Origin: Acerihabitans arboris
GTDB lineage: Bacteria > Pseudomonadota > Gammaproteobacteria > Enterobacterales > Enterobacteriaceae
NCBI RefSeq assembly: GCF_010131535.1
Contig: NZ_WUBS01000005.1
Location: 62,001 to 126,000, forward strand
DNA length: 64,000 nucleotides
Reading direction: 5' to 3'
In this document: piece after piece, positions 36,234 to 47,672 of the stretch
Position numbering within the stretch: the stretch's first letter is position 1
How the letters are laid out: every line of letters starts with the position of its first letter
Program-made: the position numbers and the translations under genes
The notes under the pieces: model-generated
Database searches by the model: none
What the model was told of the DNA's origin: nothing
What the model saw: only the letters and a program-made list of their open reading frames with translations

Positions 36234-37478
36234 ATGAGTAGCGTAGATATTCTGGTTCCCGATCTTCCTGAATCGGTTGCCGATGCAACCGTCGCCACGT
36301 GGCATAAAAAACCCGGCGATAGCGTCCAGCGTGATGAAGTGCTGGTGGAGATCGAAACCGATAAAGTGGTGCTGGAAGTCCCCGCGCCCGAGGCGGGGGT
36401 GCTGGATACCCTGCTGGAGGATGAAGGGGCGACCGTCACTTCCCGCCAGGTGCTGGGACGCCTGCGTCCCGGCGACAGTTCAGGGCAGGAAACGACGGAG
36501 AAAGCGCAAAGCAAGGAATCCACCCCGGCGCAGCGTTATACCGCCGGCCTGGAGGAAGAAAATAACGAAGCGCTCAGCCCGGCCATTCGCCGCCTGATCG
36601 CCGAGCACGACCTGAAAGCCGAAGCAATCAAAGGCAGCGGCGTCGGCGGACGCATCACCCGCGAGGATGTGGAAAAACATCTGGCTAAACCGGCCACCGC
36701 CGTTCCCGCCGCCGCACCGGTCGTGACGGCGCCCGCCGCCAAGGGGCCGGCATCGCAGCCTGCCCCGGAATTGGGCAACCGCAGCGAAAAACGCGTCCCG
36801 ATGACCCGGTTGCGCAAACGGGTTGCCGAGCGGCTGCTGGAAGCCAAGAACAGTACCGCCATGTTGACCACCTTTAACGAGGTCAATATGAAGCCCATCA
36901 TGGATCTGCGTAAACAGTACGGCGACGGCTTTGAAAAACGCCACGGCATCCGCCTTGGCTTTATGTCTTTCTATATTAAAGCGGTGGTGGAAGCCCTGAA
37001 ACGCTTCCCGGAGGTCAACGCCTCCATCGACGGCGAAGACGTGGTCTACCACAACTATTTTGACGTCAGCATCGCGGTATCCACCCCGCGCGGGTTGGTA
37101 ACGCCGGTGCTGCGCGATGTGGATGCGCTGGGCATGGGCGACGTCGAAAAGACCATCAAGGAACTGGCCATCAAGGGACGCGACGGCAAGCTGAAGGTGG
37201 AAGAGCTGACCGGCGGTAACTTTACCATTACCAACGGCGGCGTGTTTGGCTCGCTGATGTCCACGCCTATCATCAACCCGCCGCAAAGCGCCATCCTGGG
37301 CATGCACGCCATCAAGGATCGGCCGATGGCGGTGGACGGGCAGGTGGTTATCCTGCCGATGATGTATTTGGCGCTGTCGTACGATCACCGCCTGATCGAC
37401 GGCAAGGAGTCGGTCAGCTTCCTGGTCACGGTCAAGGATATGCTGGAAGACCCGACACGTTTATTGCTTGATGTATAG
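36234..37478 (+). CDS. sucB: 2-oxoglutarate dehydrogenase E2, dihydrolipoyl succinyltransferase
   Basis: Core of the 2-oxoglutarate dehydrogenase complex. It has an N-terminal lipoyl domain with the lipoylated Lys44 in [11 protein letters not shown] and a peripheral-subunit-binding domain (about 110-150, [28 protein letters not shown]). After an Ala/Pro-rich linker comes the catalytic domain, ending with the active-site His in [12 protein letters not shown]. It is 414 residues, about nine longer than in E. coli through the linkers. The start is 15 bp after sucA. Confidence 0.98.
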   Translation: MSSVDILVPDLPESVADATVATWHKKPGDSVQRDEVLVEIETDKVVLEVPAPEAGVLDTLLEDEGATVTSRQVLGRLRPGDSSGQETTEKAQSKESTPAQRYTAGLEEENNEALSPAIRRLIAEHDLKAEAIKGSGVGGRITREDVEKHLAKPATAVPAAAPVVTAPAAKGPASQPAPELGNRSEKRVPMTRLRKRVAERLLEAKNSTAMLTTFNEVNMKPIMDLRKQYGDGFEKRHGIRLGFMSFYIKAVVEALKRFPEVNASIDGEDVVYHNYFDVSIAVSTPRGLVTPVLRDVDALGMGDVEKTIKELAIKGRDGKLKVEELTGGNFTITNGGVFGSLMSTPIINPPQSAILGMHAIKDRPMAVDGQVVILPMMYLALSYDHRLIDGKESVSFLVTVKDMLEDPTRLLLDV

Positions 37479-37485
37479 CAACTGA

Positions 37486-37519
37486 CGGATGCGGCCCGGG
37501 ACAACCGGCGCCGTATCCG
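37486..37519. repeat. REP-like hairpin between sucB and sucC
   Basis: CGGATGCGGC and GCCGTATCCG form a 10-bp stem with one G-T wobble around a 14-nt loop. The arms resemble enterobacterial REP elements (GATGCGGC ... CCTTATCCGGC). It lies in a 149-bp gap inside the suc operon and may stabilise the upstream mRNA. Confidence 0.45.
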
Positions 37520-37627
37520 GCGGGTTGCCCGCGGGACGTAGTGCTATAGCGGCTACGGAATGCACCGTTCGAGGGCGGCGTGAGCGCGTCGCCGCCGATA
37601 CTCCCTGACGAAGATGGAAACAACATC

Positions 37628-38793
<1,166 letters not shown>

Positions 38794-38794
<1 letters not shown>

Positions 38795-39663
38795 TGTCCA
38801 TTTTAATCGATAAAAATACCAAGGTTATCTGCCAGGGTTTCACCGGCAGCCAGGGCACGTTTCATTCCGAGCAGGCGCTGGCCTACGGCACCAGGATGGT
38901 CGGCGGGGTGACGCCGGGCAAGGGCGGCACCGAGCATCTCGGCCTGCCGGTGTTTAACACCGTGCGTGAAGCCGTGGAAAAAACCGGCGCCACCGCCTCG
39001 GTTATCTATGTGCCCGCGCCGTTTTGCAAAGATTCGATCCTGGAAGCGGTGGATGCCGGCATCGAGCTGATTATCTGCATCACCGAAGGCATTCCGACCC
39101 TGGATATGCTGGTGGTGAAAGCCAAGCTTGAGCAAAGCGGCTCGCGTATGATCGGCCCCAACTGCCCGGGCGTCATCACTCCCGGCGAGTGCAAGATCGG
39201 CATTATGCCCGGCCATATCCATAAACCGGGCCGCGTGGGCATTGTGTCGCGCTCCGGCACCCTGACCTATGAAGCGGTGAAACAGACCACCGATACCGGA
39301 CTGGGGCAGTCGAGCTGCGTCGGCATCGGCGGCGACCCGATCCCCGGCTCGAACTTTATTGATATCCTGAAATTGTTCGAACAGGATCCGCAGACCGAGG
39401 CGATCGTGATGATCGGTGAAATCGGCGGCAGCGCGGAAGAAGAAGCCGCGGCCTATATCAAGGATCATGTTACCAAGCCGGTGGTGGGTTATATCGCGGG
39501 TGTTACCGCGCCCAAAGGTAAACGGATGGGCCATGCCGGGGCGATTATCGCCGGCGGCAAAGGCACCGCGGACGAAAAATTCGCCGCCCTTGAAGCGGCC
39601 GGCGTCAAAACCGTGCGCAGCCTGGCGGATATCGGCGCCGCGCTGAAAACCCTTCTCCCATAA
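38794..39663 (+). CDS. sucD: Succinyl-CoA synthetase alpha subunit
   Basis: Alpha subunit, which carries the phosphorylated histidine. It is 289 residues. The CoA-binding Rossmann fold starts with [20 protein letters not shown]. The phosphohistidine is in [11 protein letters not shown] near residue 247, and [12 protein letters not shown] lies mid-protein. The start overlaps the sucC stop (TAATG). The 3' flank contains an imperfect long hairpin (GCCCGC 39669-39674 with GCGGGC 39710-39715, inner stem GGATC/GATCC) that may end the operon, although no T-tract follows. Confidence 0.98.
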
Positions 39664-39828
39664 TAGTGGCCCGCGCCCGTTAACAGGATCGCCGCTTGAT
39701 CCGGCGTTAGCGGGCATGCCGTGCCATGGGGCGCTTCGGCGGCCTGAGAAGGCCGTGTCGACCCCATCGGCACGCTCTCCCTTTGACACCTCTTGTTTAA
39801 GCTCTGCGATCGCCTGCATGGATGCTTA

Positions 39829-39857
39829 TTGAACTGGTTGGTTCAGTTAGGCATACT
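39829..39857 (+). promoter_or_regulatory. Candidate promoter and operator of the TetR-family gene
   Basis: TTGAAC (39829-39834) and CATACT (39852-39857) are 17 bp apart. A TGAAC-TGGTTG-GTTCA inverted repeat (39830-39845) covers the -35 hexamer and spacer, as expected for an autorepressor site. The predicted transcript start falls at or within a base or two of the ATG at 39864. Confidence 0.45.
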
Positions 39858-39863
39858 AGCCGG

Positions 39864-40427
39864 ATGGGCAGACAAAAAAAATTCAGCCGCGAAGGCGTGC
39901 TTGAGAAGGTGATCCCCATCTTCTGGCAGTACGGCTTTGCCGGTACCACGCTACAGCATCTCGAGCGGGCGACCGGGGTAAACAAGTCCGGGCTCTATGC
40001 CGAGTTCAGGGATAAGGGCGACCTGTTCCTGGCCAGCCTGCGCCATTATGTGCGGCAAGGCGCCGATCTAGAGGCGCTGACCGCGCAACCCCTGGGATGG
40101 GGCAATATCGGGGCTTATTTACGGCTGGCCGCCGGCACCCCGGGCCATTGCCGTATCGCCGGCTGCTTCGCGGTCAACTCCATGCGGGAGTTCACCTTGC
40201 TGCCGGCCGGCGCCCTCGACATTATTGCCCAGCGACGACAGGCGGTGCGGCCGCTGCTGGCTGACAATATCAGGGTGGCGGGCGCGGCCGCCGACCCGGA
40301 GATCCTGGCGGAAATGGTGGCGGTATTTTTCTCCGGCCTGTGCATCGAGCAGAACCTGCACAGCGGCGGCGGCGGCGCCACTGAACGTAAAATAGACCGG
40401 TTTATGCAGGCGCTGCGCGCCCTGTAG
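39864..40427 (+). CDS. TetR/AcrR-family transcriptional regulator
   Basis: DNA-binding regulator of 187 residues. The N-terminal TetR HTH (about residues 6-52) shows ILEKVIPIFWQYGFAGTTL-like sequence (VLEKVIPIFWQYGFAGTTL), with recognition helix NKSGLYAEFRDKGDLF. The C-terminal ligand domain is not assignable to a known subfamily by eye. No ribosome site is seen before the chosen ATG at 39864 or before the in-frame ATG at 39822. The candidate promoter would place the transcript start right at 39864, so the mRNA may be leaderless. The gene sits alone between sucD and cydA, where E. coli has the mng genes. Its target genes are unknown. Confidence 0.8.
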   Translation: MGRQKKFSREGVLEKVIPIFWQYGFAGTTLQHLERATGVNKSGLYAEFRDKGDLFLASLRHYVRQGADLEALTAQPLGWGNIGAYLRLAAGTPGHCRIAGCFAVNSMREFTLLPAGALDIIAQRRQAVRPLLADNIRVAGAAADPEILAEMVAVFFSGLCIEQNLHSGGGGATERKIDRFMQALRAL

Positions 40428-41258
40428 GCGCGCTGCCGGCGTGCGTTTGCGCCACTGCCCGCCGGCCCCGACGCTTTGCCCGGTCCAACCGCCCAAAGGA
40501 GGCTATCGATTCATCCTGCTTTGCGCGCAGACCCTCTGGGCCGCCCGGCCGATTCGATCCCGTGACCCCGATAAATCCTTAACGACCGCCGGTGCGTCGC
40601 CCGGCAACAAAAATGCCGCCGGTCCGATGCCTGCGCGTGAATACTTTTTTATTCTTGTCGCCATCACATTTATGGCAAATTAAATCCATCATTGTCATAG
40701 TGTGCTTCAATGGCGCGATTAGGTGATTAAATAATGGCGCTGTAACAAATAAAAAATATCATCAGCGGTTTTTTTTCTTTTAGCATAATTTCTGGATCTT
40801 ATTAATTACAGTTTTTTAACATCAGCACTTTTATAGAATAAATAAATAACAATATTTAACAATGTTTCGGAAAAATTGCGCTAAATCAATGATTTTTGAT
40901 GGCGCTTGATGCTCAAATTAGGATAACTTGCGCTGGCGCAATTTTGATATTGACGCGCATAGAAGCCTGTTTTGATCGAGATGTGATTTCACAACCTGCA
41001 TCACGAAAAAAGGTATTTATCCTGAGTAAGTTGAGGGGTACTATATGGGTTGTTTTAATCCGGTTAGCGCGTTTCATTAAAATCCGTCGTCGGTTTACCC
41101 TTTAGGCGCCAAGGCGTTGGTTTTTTGCGGGCCTAATCGATGGTCGGGAACAATTATAAACTCTTTATTATTCACCGCGGGTTGTTGTGTCGCTTTGTGA
41201 GTACACAGCGCCAGATTACCGCACGTGGGACCCATCCTGCGAGGAGCAAGGAGTCAAC
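40428..41258. promoter_or_regulatory. Long cydA upstream region
   Basis: An 831-bp gap without a convincing gene. The first 200 bp are GC-rich. From 40680 to 41000 it is AT-rich, with TTTAACA repeated at 40815-40821 and 40855-40861, the TGTTAA core of ArcA sites. In E. coli the cydAB promoters lie in a similar long AT-rich leader controlled by ArcA and FNR. A cydA ribosome site AAGGAG is at 41248-41253. Two short plus-strand frames (40441-40683, 40896-41105) look spurious. Confidence 0.5.
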
Positions 41259-42827
41259 ATGTTTGATGTCGTCGAACTGTCACGGTTACAGTTTGCCCTA
41301 ACTGCGATGTACCATTTCCTGTTTGTCCCACTCACCCTGGGCCTGGCGTTTTTATTAGCCATCATGGAAACGGTATACGTCCTGTCCGGCAAGCAAATCT
41401 ATAAAGATATGACTAAATTCTGGGGCAAATTGTTTGGTATCAACTTTGCCCTGGGTGTAGCCACCGGCCTGACCATGGAGTTCCAGTTCGGGACCAACTG
41501 GTCGTATTTTTCCCATTATGTCGGCGACATCTTCGGTGCTCCATTGGCCATCGAAGGATTAATGGCCTTCTTCCTGGAATCCACCTTTGTCGGCCTGTTC
41601 TTCTTTGGCTGGGATCGCCTGAGCAAAACCCAGCATCTGACGGTAACCTGGATGGTGGCGTTAGGCTCCAACCTGTCCGCGCTGTGGATACTGGTCGCCA
41701 ACGGCTGGATGCAAAACCCCATCGCGTCGGATTTCAATTATGAAACCATGCGCATGGAAATGGTCAGCTTCGCCGACCTGGTGCTCAACCCGGTCGCGCA
41801 GGTGAAATTCGTGCATACCGTGGCCGCGGGCTACTGTACCGGCGCCATGTTTGTGCTCGGCATCAGCTCCTACTACCTGCTGAAAGGCCGCGATATCGCC
41901 TTCGCCCGGCGTTCATACGCCATTGCGGCGGCGTTCGGCATGGCGGCGGTGCTGTCCGTTATCGTGCTGGGTGATGAATCCGGTTATGAAATGGGCGATG
42001 TGCAAAAAACCAAGCTGGCGGCCATCGAGGCGGAATGGGAAACGCAGCCCGCCCCGGCCGCGTTTACCCTGTTCGGCATCCCCGACCAGACCCTGCAGCG
42101 CAATCACTTCTCCATCCAGATTCCTTTTGCCCTCGGCATCATCGCGACCCGTTCCACGGATCGCCAGGTGACCGGCATCAAGGAACTGATGGAGCAGCAT
42201 CAAATCCGTATCCGCAACGGTATGAAAGCCTACGAACTGCTGCATGAACTGCGCGGCGGGCATGCCGATCCTGCCGTGCGCGCGCAGTTCAACGCGATAA
42301 AACAGGATTTGGGCTACGGCCTGCTGTTAAAACGCTATACGGACGATATCCCCAACGCGACCGAAGAGCAGATCCAACGCGCCACCAACGATTCAATCCC
42401 GCGCGTGGCGCCGCTGTACTTCTCTTTCCGTATCATGGTGCTGGGCGGGGTGCTGATGCTCATCATCATCACCATGTCCTTCTGGAGCGTGGTACGTAAC
42501 CGCATCGGCCAAAAACGCTGGCTGCACCGCGCGGCGCTGTACGGCATCCCCATTCCGTGGATTGCCATCGAAGCCGGCTGGTTTGTCGCGGAGTATGGTC
42601 GCCAGCCCTGGGCCATTGGTGAAATCCTGCCGACCGCGGTGGCTAATTCCAGCCTGACCGCCGGCGATATCCTGTTCTCCATGGGGCTTATCTGCGGGCT
42701 GTATACCCTGTTCCTGGTGGCCGAAATGTTTTTGATGTTTAAATATGCGCGCCTGGGGCCGAGCAGCCTGCATACCGGCCGTTATCATTTCGAGCAGCCG
42801 ACGCTCGCCATGCAGAAAGCACATTAA
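41259..42827 (+). CDS. cydA: Cytochrome bd-I ubiquinol oxidase subunit I
   Basis: Catalytic subunit of the high-affinity quinol oxidase cytochrome bd in the inner membrane, used at low oxygen. It is 522 residues with about nine transmembrane helices. Heme-ligand His19 is in [12 protein letters not shown], and His186 lies in [11 protein letters not shown]. The Q-loop is of the long type, with [20 protein letters not shown] and [18 protein letters not shown]. The start with AAGGAG five bases upstream aligns with E. coli CydA. A longer in-frame start is not supported. cydB follows 14 bp later. Confidence 0.98.
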   Translation: MFDVVELSRLQFALTAMYHFLFVPLTLGLAFLLAIMETVYVLSGKQIYKDMTKFWGKLFGINFALGVATGLTMEFQFGTNWSYFSHYVGDIFGAPLAIEGLMAFFLESTFVGLFFFGWDRLSKTQHLTVTWMVALGSNLSALWILVANGWMQNPIASDFNYETMRMEMVSFADLVLNPVAQVKFVHTVAAGYCTGAMFVLGISSYYLLKGRDIAFARRSYAIAAAFGMAAVLSVIVLGDESGYEMGDVQKTKLAAIEAEWETQPAPAAFTLFGIPDQTLQRNHFSIQIPFALGIIATRSTDRQVTGIKELMEQHQIRIRNGMKAYELLHELRGGHADPAVRAQFNAIKQDLGYGLLLKRYTDDIPNATEEQIQRATNDSIPRVAPLYFSFRIMVLGGVLMLIIITMSFWSVVRNRIGQKRWLHRAALYGIPIPWIAIEAGWFVAEYGRQPWAIGEILPTAVANSSLTAGDILFSMGLICGLYTLFLVAEMFLMFKYARLGPSSLHTGRYHFEQPTLAMQKAH

Positions 42828-42841
42828 CAGGAGCCTAAGCC

Positions 42842-43981
42842 ATGTTTGACTATGAAGTATTACGCTTAATCTGGTGGGTGCTGATCGGTGTCCTGCTGAT
42901 AGGCTTTGCGGTAACCGACGGCTTTGATATGGGCGTCGGCATGTTGGTGCGCATTCTTGGCCGTAACGATACCGAACGCCGGGTGATGATCAATACCATC
43001 GCCCCGCACTGGGAAGGCAACCAGGTTTGGCTGGTCACCGCCGGGGGCGCGCTGTTCGCCGCCTGGCCGATGGTTTACGCCGCGGCGTTTTCCGGGTTTT
43101 ATATCGCCATGATCCTGGTGCTGGCCTCGCTGTTCTTCCGTCCGGTGGGGTTTGATTACCGGTCCAAGATCGAAGACCCGCGCTGGCGCGGCATGTGGGA
43201 CTGGGGCATCTTTATCGGTAGTTTTGTGCCGCCGGTAGTGATTGGCGTCGCCTTCGGCAACCTGCTGCAGGGCGTCCCCTTCCACGTGGACGAATACCTG
43301 CGTCTGTTCTACACCGGGACCTTCTTCCAACTGCTGAACCCGTTTGGCTTATTAGCGGGGGTGGTCAGCCTGGCCATGTTTATCACCATGGGCGGGACCT
43401 ACCTGGAAATGCGCACCACCGGCGATCTGCTGGTGCGGGTGCGCACCGTGACGCAAATCAGCAGCCTGGTGACGATGGTGGCGTTCCTGCTGGGCGGCGT
43501 TTGGGTGGTTAACGGCATCGACGGATTTACCATTACGTCGGTTATCGATACCAACGCCGTATCCAATCCGCTGAATAAAACCGTGGCGCACCAGGCCGGC
43601 GCATGGCTGGCGAATTATCACAGCTATCCGCTGATCTGGGCGATACCGGCGCTGGGCGTCGTGCTACCGTTGCTGACCCTGCTGTGTTCACGGTTCGGCA
43701 AAGGGGCCTGGGCGTTTATTTTCTCTTCGCTCACCGTGGCGTGCATCATCCTGACGGCGGGAGTAACGCTATTCCCGTTCATCATGCCGTCGATTACCAT
43801 GCCTGAAGCCAGCCTGACGGTATGGGATGCCACCTCGAGCCTGCTGACCCTGAAGGTCATGACCATTGTCGCCGTCATCTTCGTGCCGATTGTGCTGCTC
43901 TATACCATCTGGTGTTACTACAAGATGTATGGCCGCATCACCAAAGAGCACATTGAACAAAACGCGCACTCGCTGTATTAA
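42842..43981 (+). CDS. cydB: Cytochrome bd-I ubiquinol oxidase subunit II
   Basis: Second large subunit of cytochrome bd, a polytopic membrane protein homologous to CydA in fold but without heme ligands. It is 379 residues, identical to E. coli CydB. The N-terminus reads YEVLRLIWWVLIGVLLIGFAV. The conserved GFDMGVGMLVRILGRND, WEGNQVWLVTAGGALFAAWP and FRPVGFDYRSK segments are present. It lies between cydA and the small cydX. Confidence 0.98.
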   Translation: MFDYEVLRLIWWVLIGVLLIGFAVTDGFDMGVGMLVRILGRNDTERRVMINTIAPHWEGNQVWLVTAGGALFAAWPMVYAAAFSGFYIAMILVLASLFFRPVGFDYRSKIEDPRWRGMWDWGIFIGSFVPPVVIGVAFGNLLQGVPFHVDEYLRLFYTGTFFQLLNPFGLLAGVVSLAMFITMGGTYLEMRTTGDLLVRVRTVTQISSLVTMVAFLLGGVWVVNGIDGFTITSVIDTNAVSNPLNKTVAHQAGAWLANYHSYPLIWAIPALGVVLPLLTLLCSRFGKGAWAFIFSSLTVACIILTAGVTLFPFIMPSITMPEASLTVWDATSSLLTLKVMTIVAVIFVPIVLLYTIWCYYKMYGRITKEHIEQNAHSLY

Positions 43982-43996
43982 GAAAGGAGCTGAATA

Positions 43997-44140
43997 ATGT
44001 GGTATTTTGCCTGGATACTTGGAACGCTTCTTGCGTGCGCCTTCGGCATCATCACCGCCCTGGCGCTGGAGCATCATGAAGACAGCCAGCCGAGCGGCGG
44101 CGGGCTTGACGGCGAAAGAGCAGAGAACGAGCTGAAGTGA
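43997..44140 (+). CDS. cydX: Cytochrome bd accessory subunit CydX
   Basis: Single-helix small subunit that stabilises the hemes of cytochrome bd. The frame encodes 47 residues beginning MWYFAWILGTLLACAFGII, almost identical to E. coli CydX over the first 26. E. coli CydX has 37 residues. Here a longer polar tail (Ser/Gly/Glu-rich) is added. AAAGGAG lies before the ATG. The stop overlaps the GTG of ybgE in GTGA. It is easily missed because of its size. Confidence 0.95.
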   Translation: MWYFAWILGTLLACAFGIITALALEHHEDSQPSGGGLDGERAENELK

Positions 44141-44433
44141 TAAGGCTGGCGACCGACACACTCTATCGCCTGACCGACAGCAGCCCGTTGCGACTGCTGT
44201 CGCTTATCATGGCGCTGGTGCTTGCCGGCTGCGTCTTCTGGATGCCGGCGCGTTTTGCCTCCACCACCAGTTCGCTGACCGCCTGGCATAATCTGCTGAT
44301 TGTCTGGGCGGTATGCGCCGGCGTTATCCACGGCGTGGGTTTTCGCCCGCGTCGCTGGGGCTGGCGGCTGGCATTTTTGCCGCTGGCGGCGATGGTGGTG
44401 CTGGCCGTCGCCCTGGGTTATTCATTTCTATAG
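44137..44433 (+). CDS. ybgE: Cyd operon membrane protein YbgE
   Basis: Small inner-membrane protein of 98 residues with three hydrophobic helices, conserved in the cyd operon of enterobacteria (E. coli YbgE 97). It has HNLLIVWAVCAGVIHGVGFRPRRW mid-protein, with the start at a GTG that overlaps the cydX stop by four bases. Its precise role in cytochrome bd biogenesis is not established. Confidence 0.9.
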   Translation: MIRLATDTLYRLTDSSPLRLLSLIMALVLAGCVFWMPARFASTTSSLTAWHNLLIVWAVCAGVIHGVGFRPRRWGWRLAFLPLAAMVVLAVALGYSFL

Positions 44434-44656
44434 GCATCACAGCGAAACAACGCTATTTCGTCATTTCATCACCACCCCGGGAAAATGCCGGGGCTTTCCG
44501 CCAGCACTTCCGCCATATTGTTAACATCACCGGCCGCGCGGCACCCGGACGCCTGCTTTATCCATAATTATTTTCATTCGCCCGAGGTAATCCATTCCAA
44601 ACGTGGTTGGTCTTGCGTATAGTAAGCACCGTTGTTTTGCGTTGCTGGGATGTACA

Positions 44657-45744
<1,088 letters not shown>

Positions 45745-45758
45745 AAGGAGGGGAGAAC

Positions 45759-46181
45759 ATGGCCCGCAGACGTGGTCGAAATCAAATCAAGTCGGAAATC
45801 AACATCGTTCCACTGCTCGACGTGCTGCTGGTGCTGGTGTTAATTTTCATGGCGACGGCGCCCATCATTACCCAGAGCGTCGAGGTGGATTTGCCTGACG
45901 CGACGGATTCCAAAGCGGTCAGCAGCGATGATAATCCGCCGGTGATCGTTGAAGTATCGGGTGTCGGCCAGTACAGTCTGGTGGTGGATCATAACCGTAT
46001 GGAACAGCTGCCGCCGGAGCAGGTGGTGGCCGAGGCGCGCACGCGTATTACGGCCAATCCTAAAGCGGTATTTCTGATCGGCGGCGCAAAAGACGTGCCC
46101 TATGATGAAATCATCAAGGCGCTGAATTTGCTGCATCAGGCCGGCGTAAAGTCGGTGGGCCTGATGACCCAGCCCATTTAA
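45759..46181 (+). CDS. tolR: Tol-Pal system protein TolR
   Basis: Single-helix inner-membrane protein of the ExbD family that forms the proton-driven stator with TolQ. It is 140 residues (E. coli 142). The N-terminal helix carries the essential Asp in [21 protein letters not shown] periplasmic peptidoglycan-binding domain follows. GAAGGAGGGGAG precedes the ATG, 14 bp after tolQ. Confidence 0.97.
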   Translation: MARRRGRNQIKSEINIVPLLDVLLVLVLIFMATAPIITQSVEVDLPDATDSKAVSSDDNPPVIVEVSGVGQYSLVVDHNRMEQLPPEQVVAEARTRITANPKAVFLIGGAKDVPYDEIIKALNLLHQAGVKSVGLMTQPI

Positions 46182-46235
46182 CGGCATGCTGATCATGCGC
46201 GATCTATCTGGCAAACCTGTTTTTGGGAATCGATT

Positions 46236-47531
46236 GTGGTAAAGGCAACCGAACAGAACGATAAGCTCAAACGTGCCATTATTATTTCGATTGTTCTGCA
46301 TATTCTCCTGATCGGTTTATTGGTCTGGAGTTCCTACACGCAGACTCTCGAATCGAGCGGCGGCGGAGGCGGCGGCTCGTCCATCGACGCGGTTATGGTC
46401 GATCCCGGTGCCGTGGTGCAGCAATATAACCGTCAACAGCAGCAGCAGACGGACGCCCAGCGCGCGTCGCAACTGCGTGAAAAGCAGGCGCAACAGCAGG
46501 CGGAAGAGTTGCAGCAAAAGCAGGCCGCCGAGCAGCAGCGCCTGAAGGAACTGGAAAAAGATCGGCTGGCGGCGCAGGAAGCGGCGCAGCAGCAGAAAGA
46601 ACAGCAGGCCGAGCAGCAAAAAGAGGCGGCCGAAGCCGCAAAACAAGCGGCGGAGCAAAAGCAGCAGGCTGAAGCCGCTACCCAGCAGGCCAAAGAACAG
46701 CAGAAACAGGCGGAAGCCGCCGCGGCACAGGCGAAAGCAGAGGCCGCGCAGCAGGCCAAAGCCGCCGCGGAGGCGAAAAAGCAGGCTGAAGCGGAGGCCA
46801 GTAAACAGGCCGCCGCCGCTAAAAAGCAGGCTGATGCCGCCGCGCAAGCCAAGGCCAAAGCCGTAGAAGACGCGAAAAAAGAAGCGGCGGCAGAAGCGGC
46901 AGCCGCCAAAGCCGAGGCGACGAAAGCCGCCGCCGCGGAAAAAGCCGAGGCAGCCGCCAAGGCCGACGCGGCTAAAGCGGCCGCCGCCAAAGCCGAGGCG
47001 GCCAAGGAAAAAGCCGCCGCCGCCAGCGCCGCCAAGGCTGAGCAGGCCGCTAAGGATAAAGCGGCCGCCGCCGCCGAAGCCAAGGCCGCCGCCGCGGCAG
47101 CCAAAAAAGCCGCGGCCGCGGCCGCCGCCAAACAGTCCAGTGACGTGGATGATTTGCTGGGCGGGCTGACCGATTCGAAAAACGCGCCGAAAGCGGGCGG
47201 CGGGCCGAGCGGGGGCAGTAAGCCTAAAGGCACCGGCACCAGCAAGGAGAGCGGGGCGTCCGGCGCGGATATCAATAGTTATGGCAGCCAGGTCAAAGCA
47301 GCCATAGAAGCGAAGTTTTACAAAGATGAGTCATTCAATGGCAAGACCTGTTCGCTGCGCCTGAAGCTGGCCCCGGACGGTATGTTAATTTCGGTCACTT
47401 CGGAAGGCGGCGATCCGGCCCTTTGCCAGGCGGCCATCTCTGCGGCTAAACTGGCTAAAATCCCTAAACCGCCGAGCCAGGCAGTCTATGAGGTCTTTAA
47501 AAATGCGCCAATTGATTTTAAACCGCAATAA
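46236..47531 (+). CDS. tolA: Tol-Pal system protein TolA
   Basis: Energised periplasm-spanning protein that connects TolQR with Pal and TolB. It is 431 residues (E. coli 421). One N-terminal transmembrane helix (about 14-34, with the SHLS-like IVLHILLIGLL) is followed by GGGGGSS. Domain II, about 280 residues long, is an Ala/Lys/Gln/Glu-rich helix with KAAAEAKKQAEAEA-type repeats. The globular C-terminal domain III has KTCSLRLKLAPDGML and KIPKPPSQAVYEVFKNAP. The start codon is GTG. Domain II is Gln-rich toward its N-terminal side, unlike the E. coli protein. Confidence 0.96.
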   Translation: MVKATEQNDKLKRAIIISIVLHILLIGLLVWSSYTQTLESSGGGGGGSSIDAVMVDPGAVVQQYNRQQQQQTDAQRASQLREKQAQQQAEELQQKQAAEQQRLKELEKDRLAAQEAAQQQKEQQAEQQKEAAEAAKQAAEQKQQAEAATQQAKEQQKQAEAAAAQAKAEAAQQAKAAAEAKKQAEAEASKQAAAAKKQADAAAQAKAKAVEDAKKEAAAEAAAAKAEATKAAAAEKAEAAAKADAAKAAAAKAEAAKEKAAAASAAKAEQAAKDKAAAAAEAKAAAAAAKKAAAAAAAKQSSDVDDLLGGLTDSKNAPKAGGGPSGGSKPKGTGTSKESGASGADINSYGSQVKAAIEAKFYKDESFNGKTCSLRLKLAPDGMLISVTSEGGDPALCQAAISAAKLAKIPKPPSQAVYEVFKNAPIDFKPQ

Positions 47532-47672
47532 TTAGTAAAGAAGTCAAAATATAACGGTGGGGGTTTAAGATTTAGACTATGTTGTCTACCGGGCAACTAT
47601 GGTTTTGTTCAAGTGGTTTAGTTAAAATTCTGCTAATTTATCGTGGCGTATCGCCTCGGTATGGGAGATGAA

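Noticed and set aside
40982-40993. TGTGA-TT-TCACA as a CRP site upstream of cydA
   Set aside because: The half-sites match, but the spacer is two bases instead of six.
40441-41105. Two short open frames upstream of cydA
   Set aside because: No ribosome sites, atypical composition, and they lie in the expected cydA control region.
46433-47275. Antisense Ala/Ser-rich frame of 280 residues inside tolA
   Set aside because: It is the complement of the Ala/Lys repeat domain of TolA and has no independent support.
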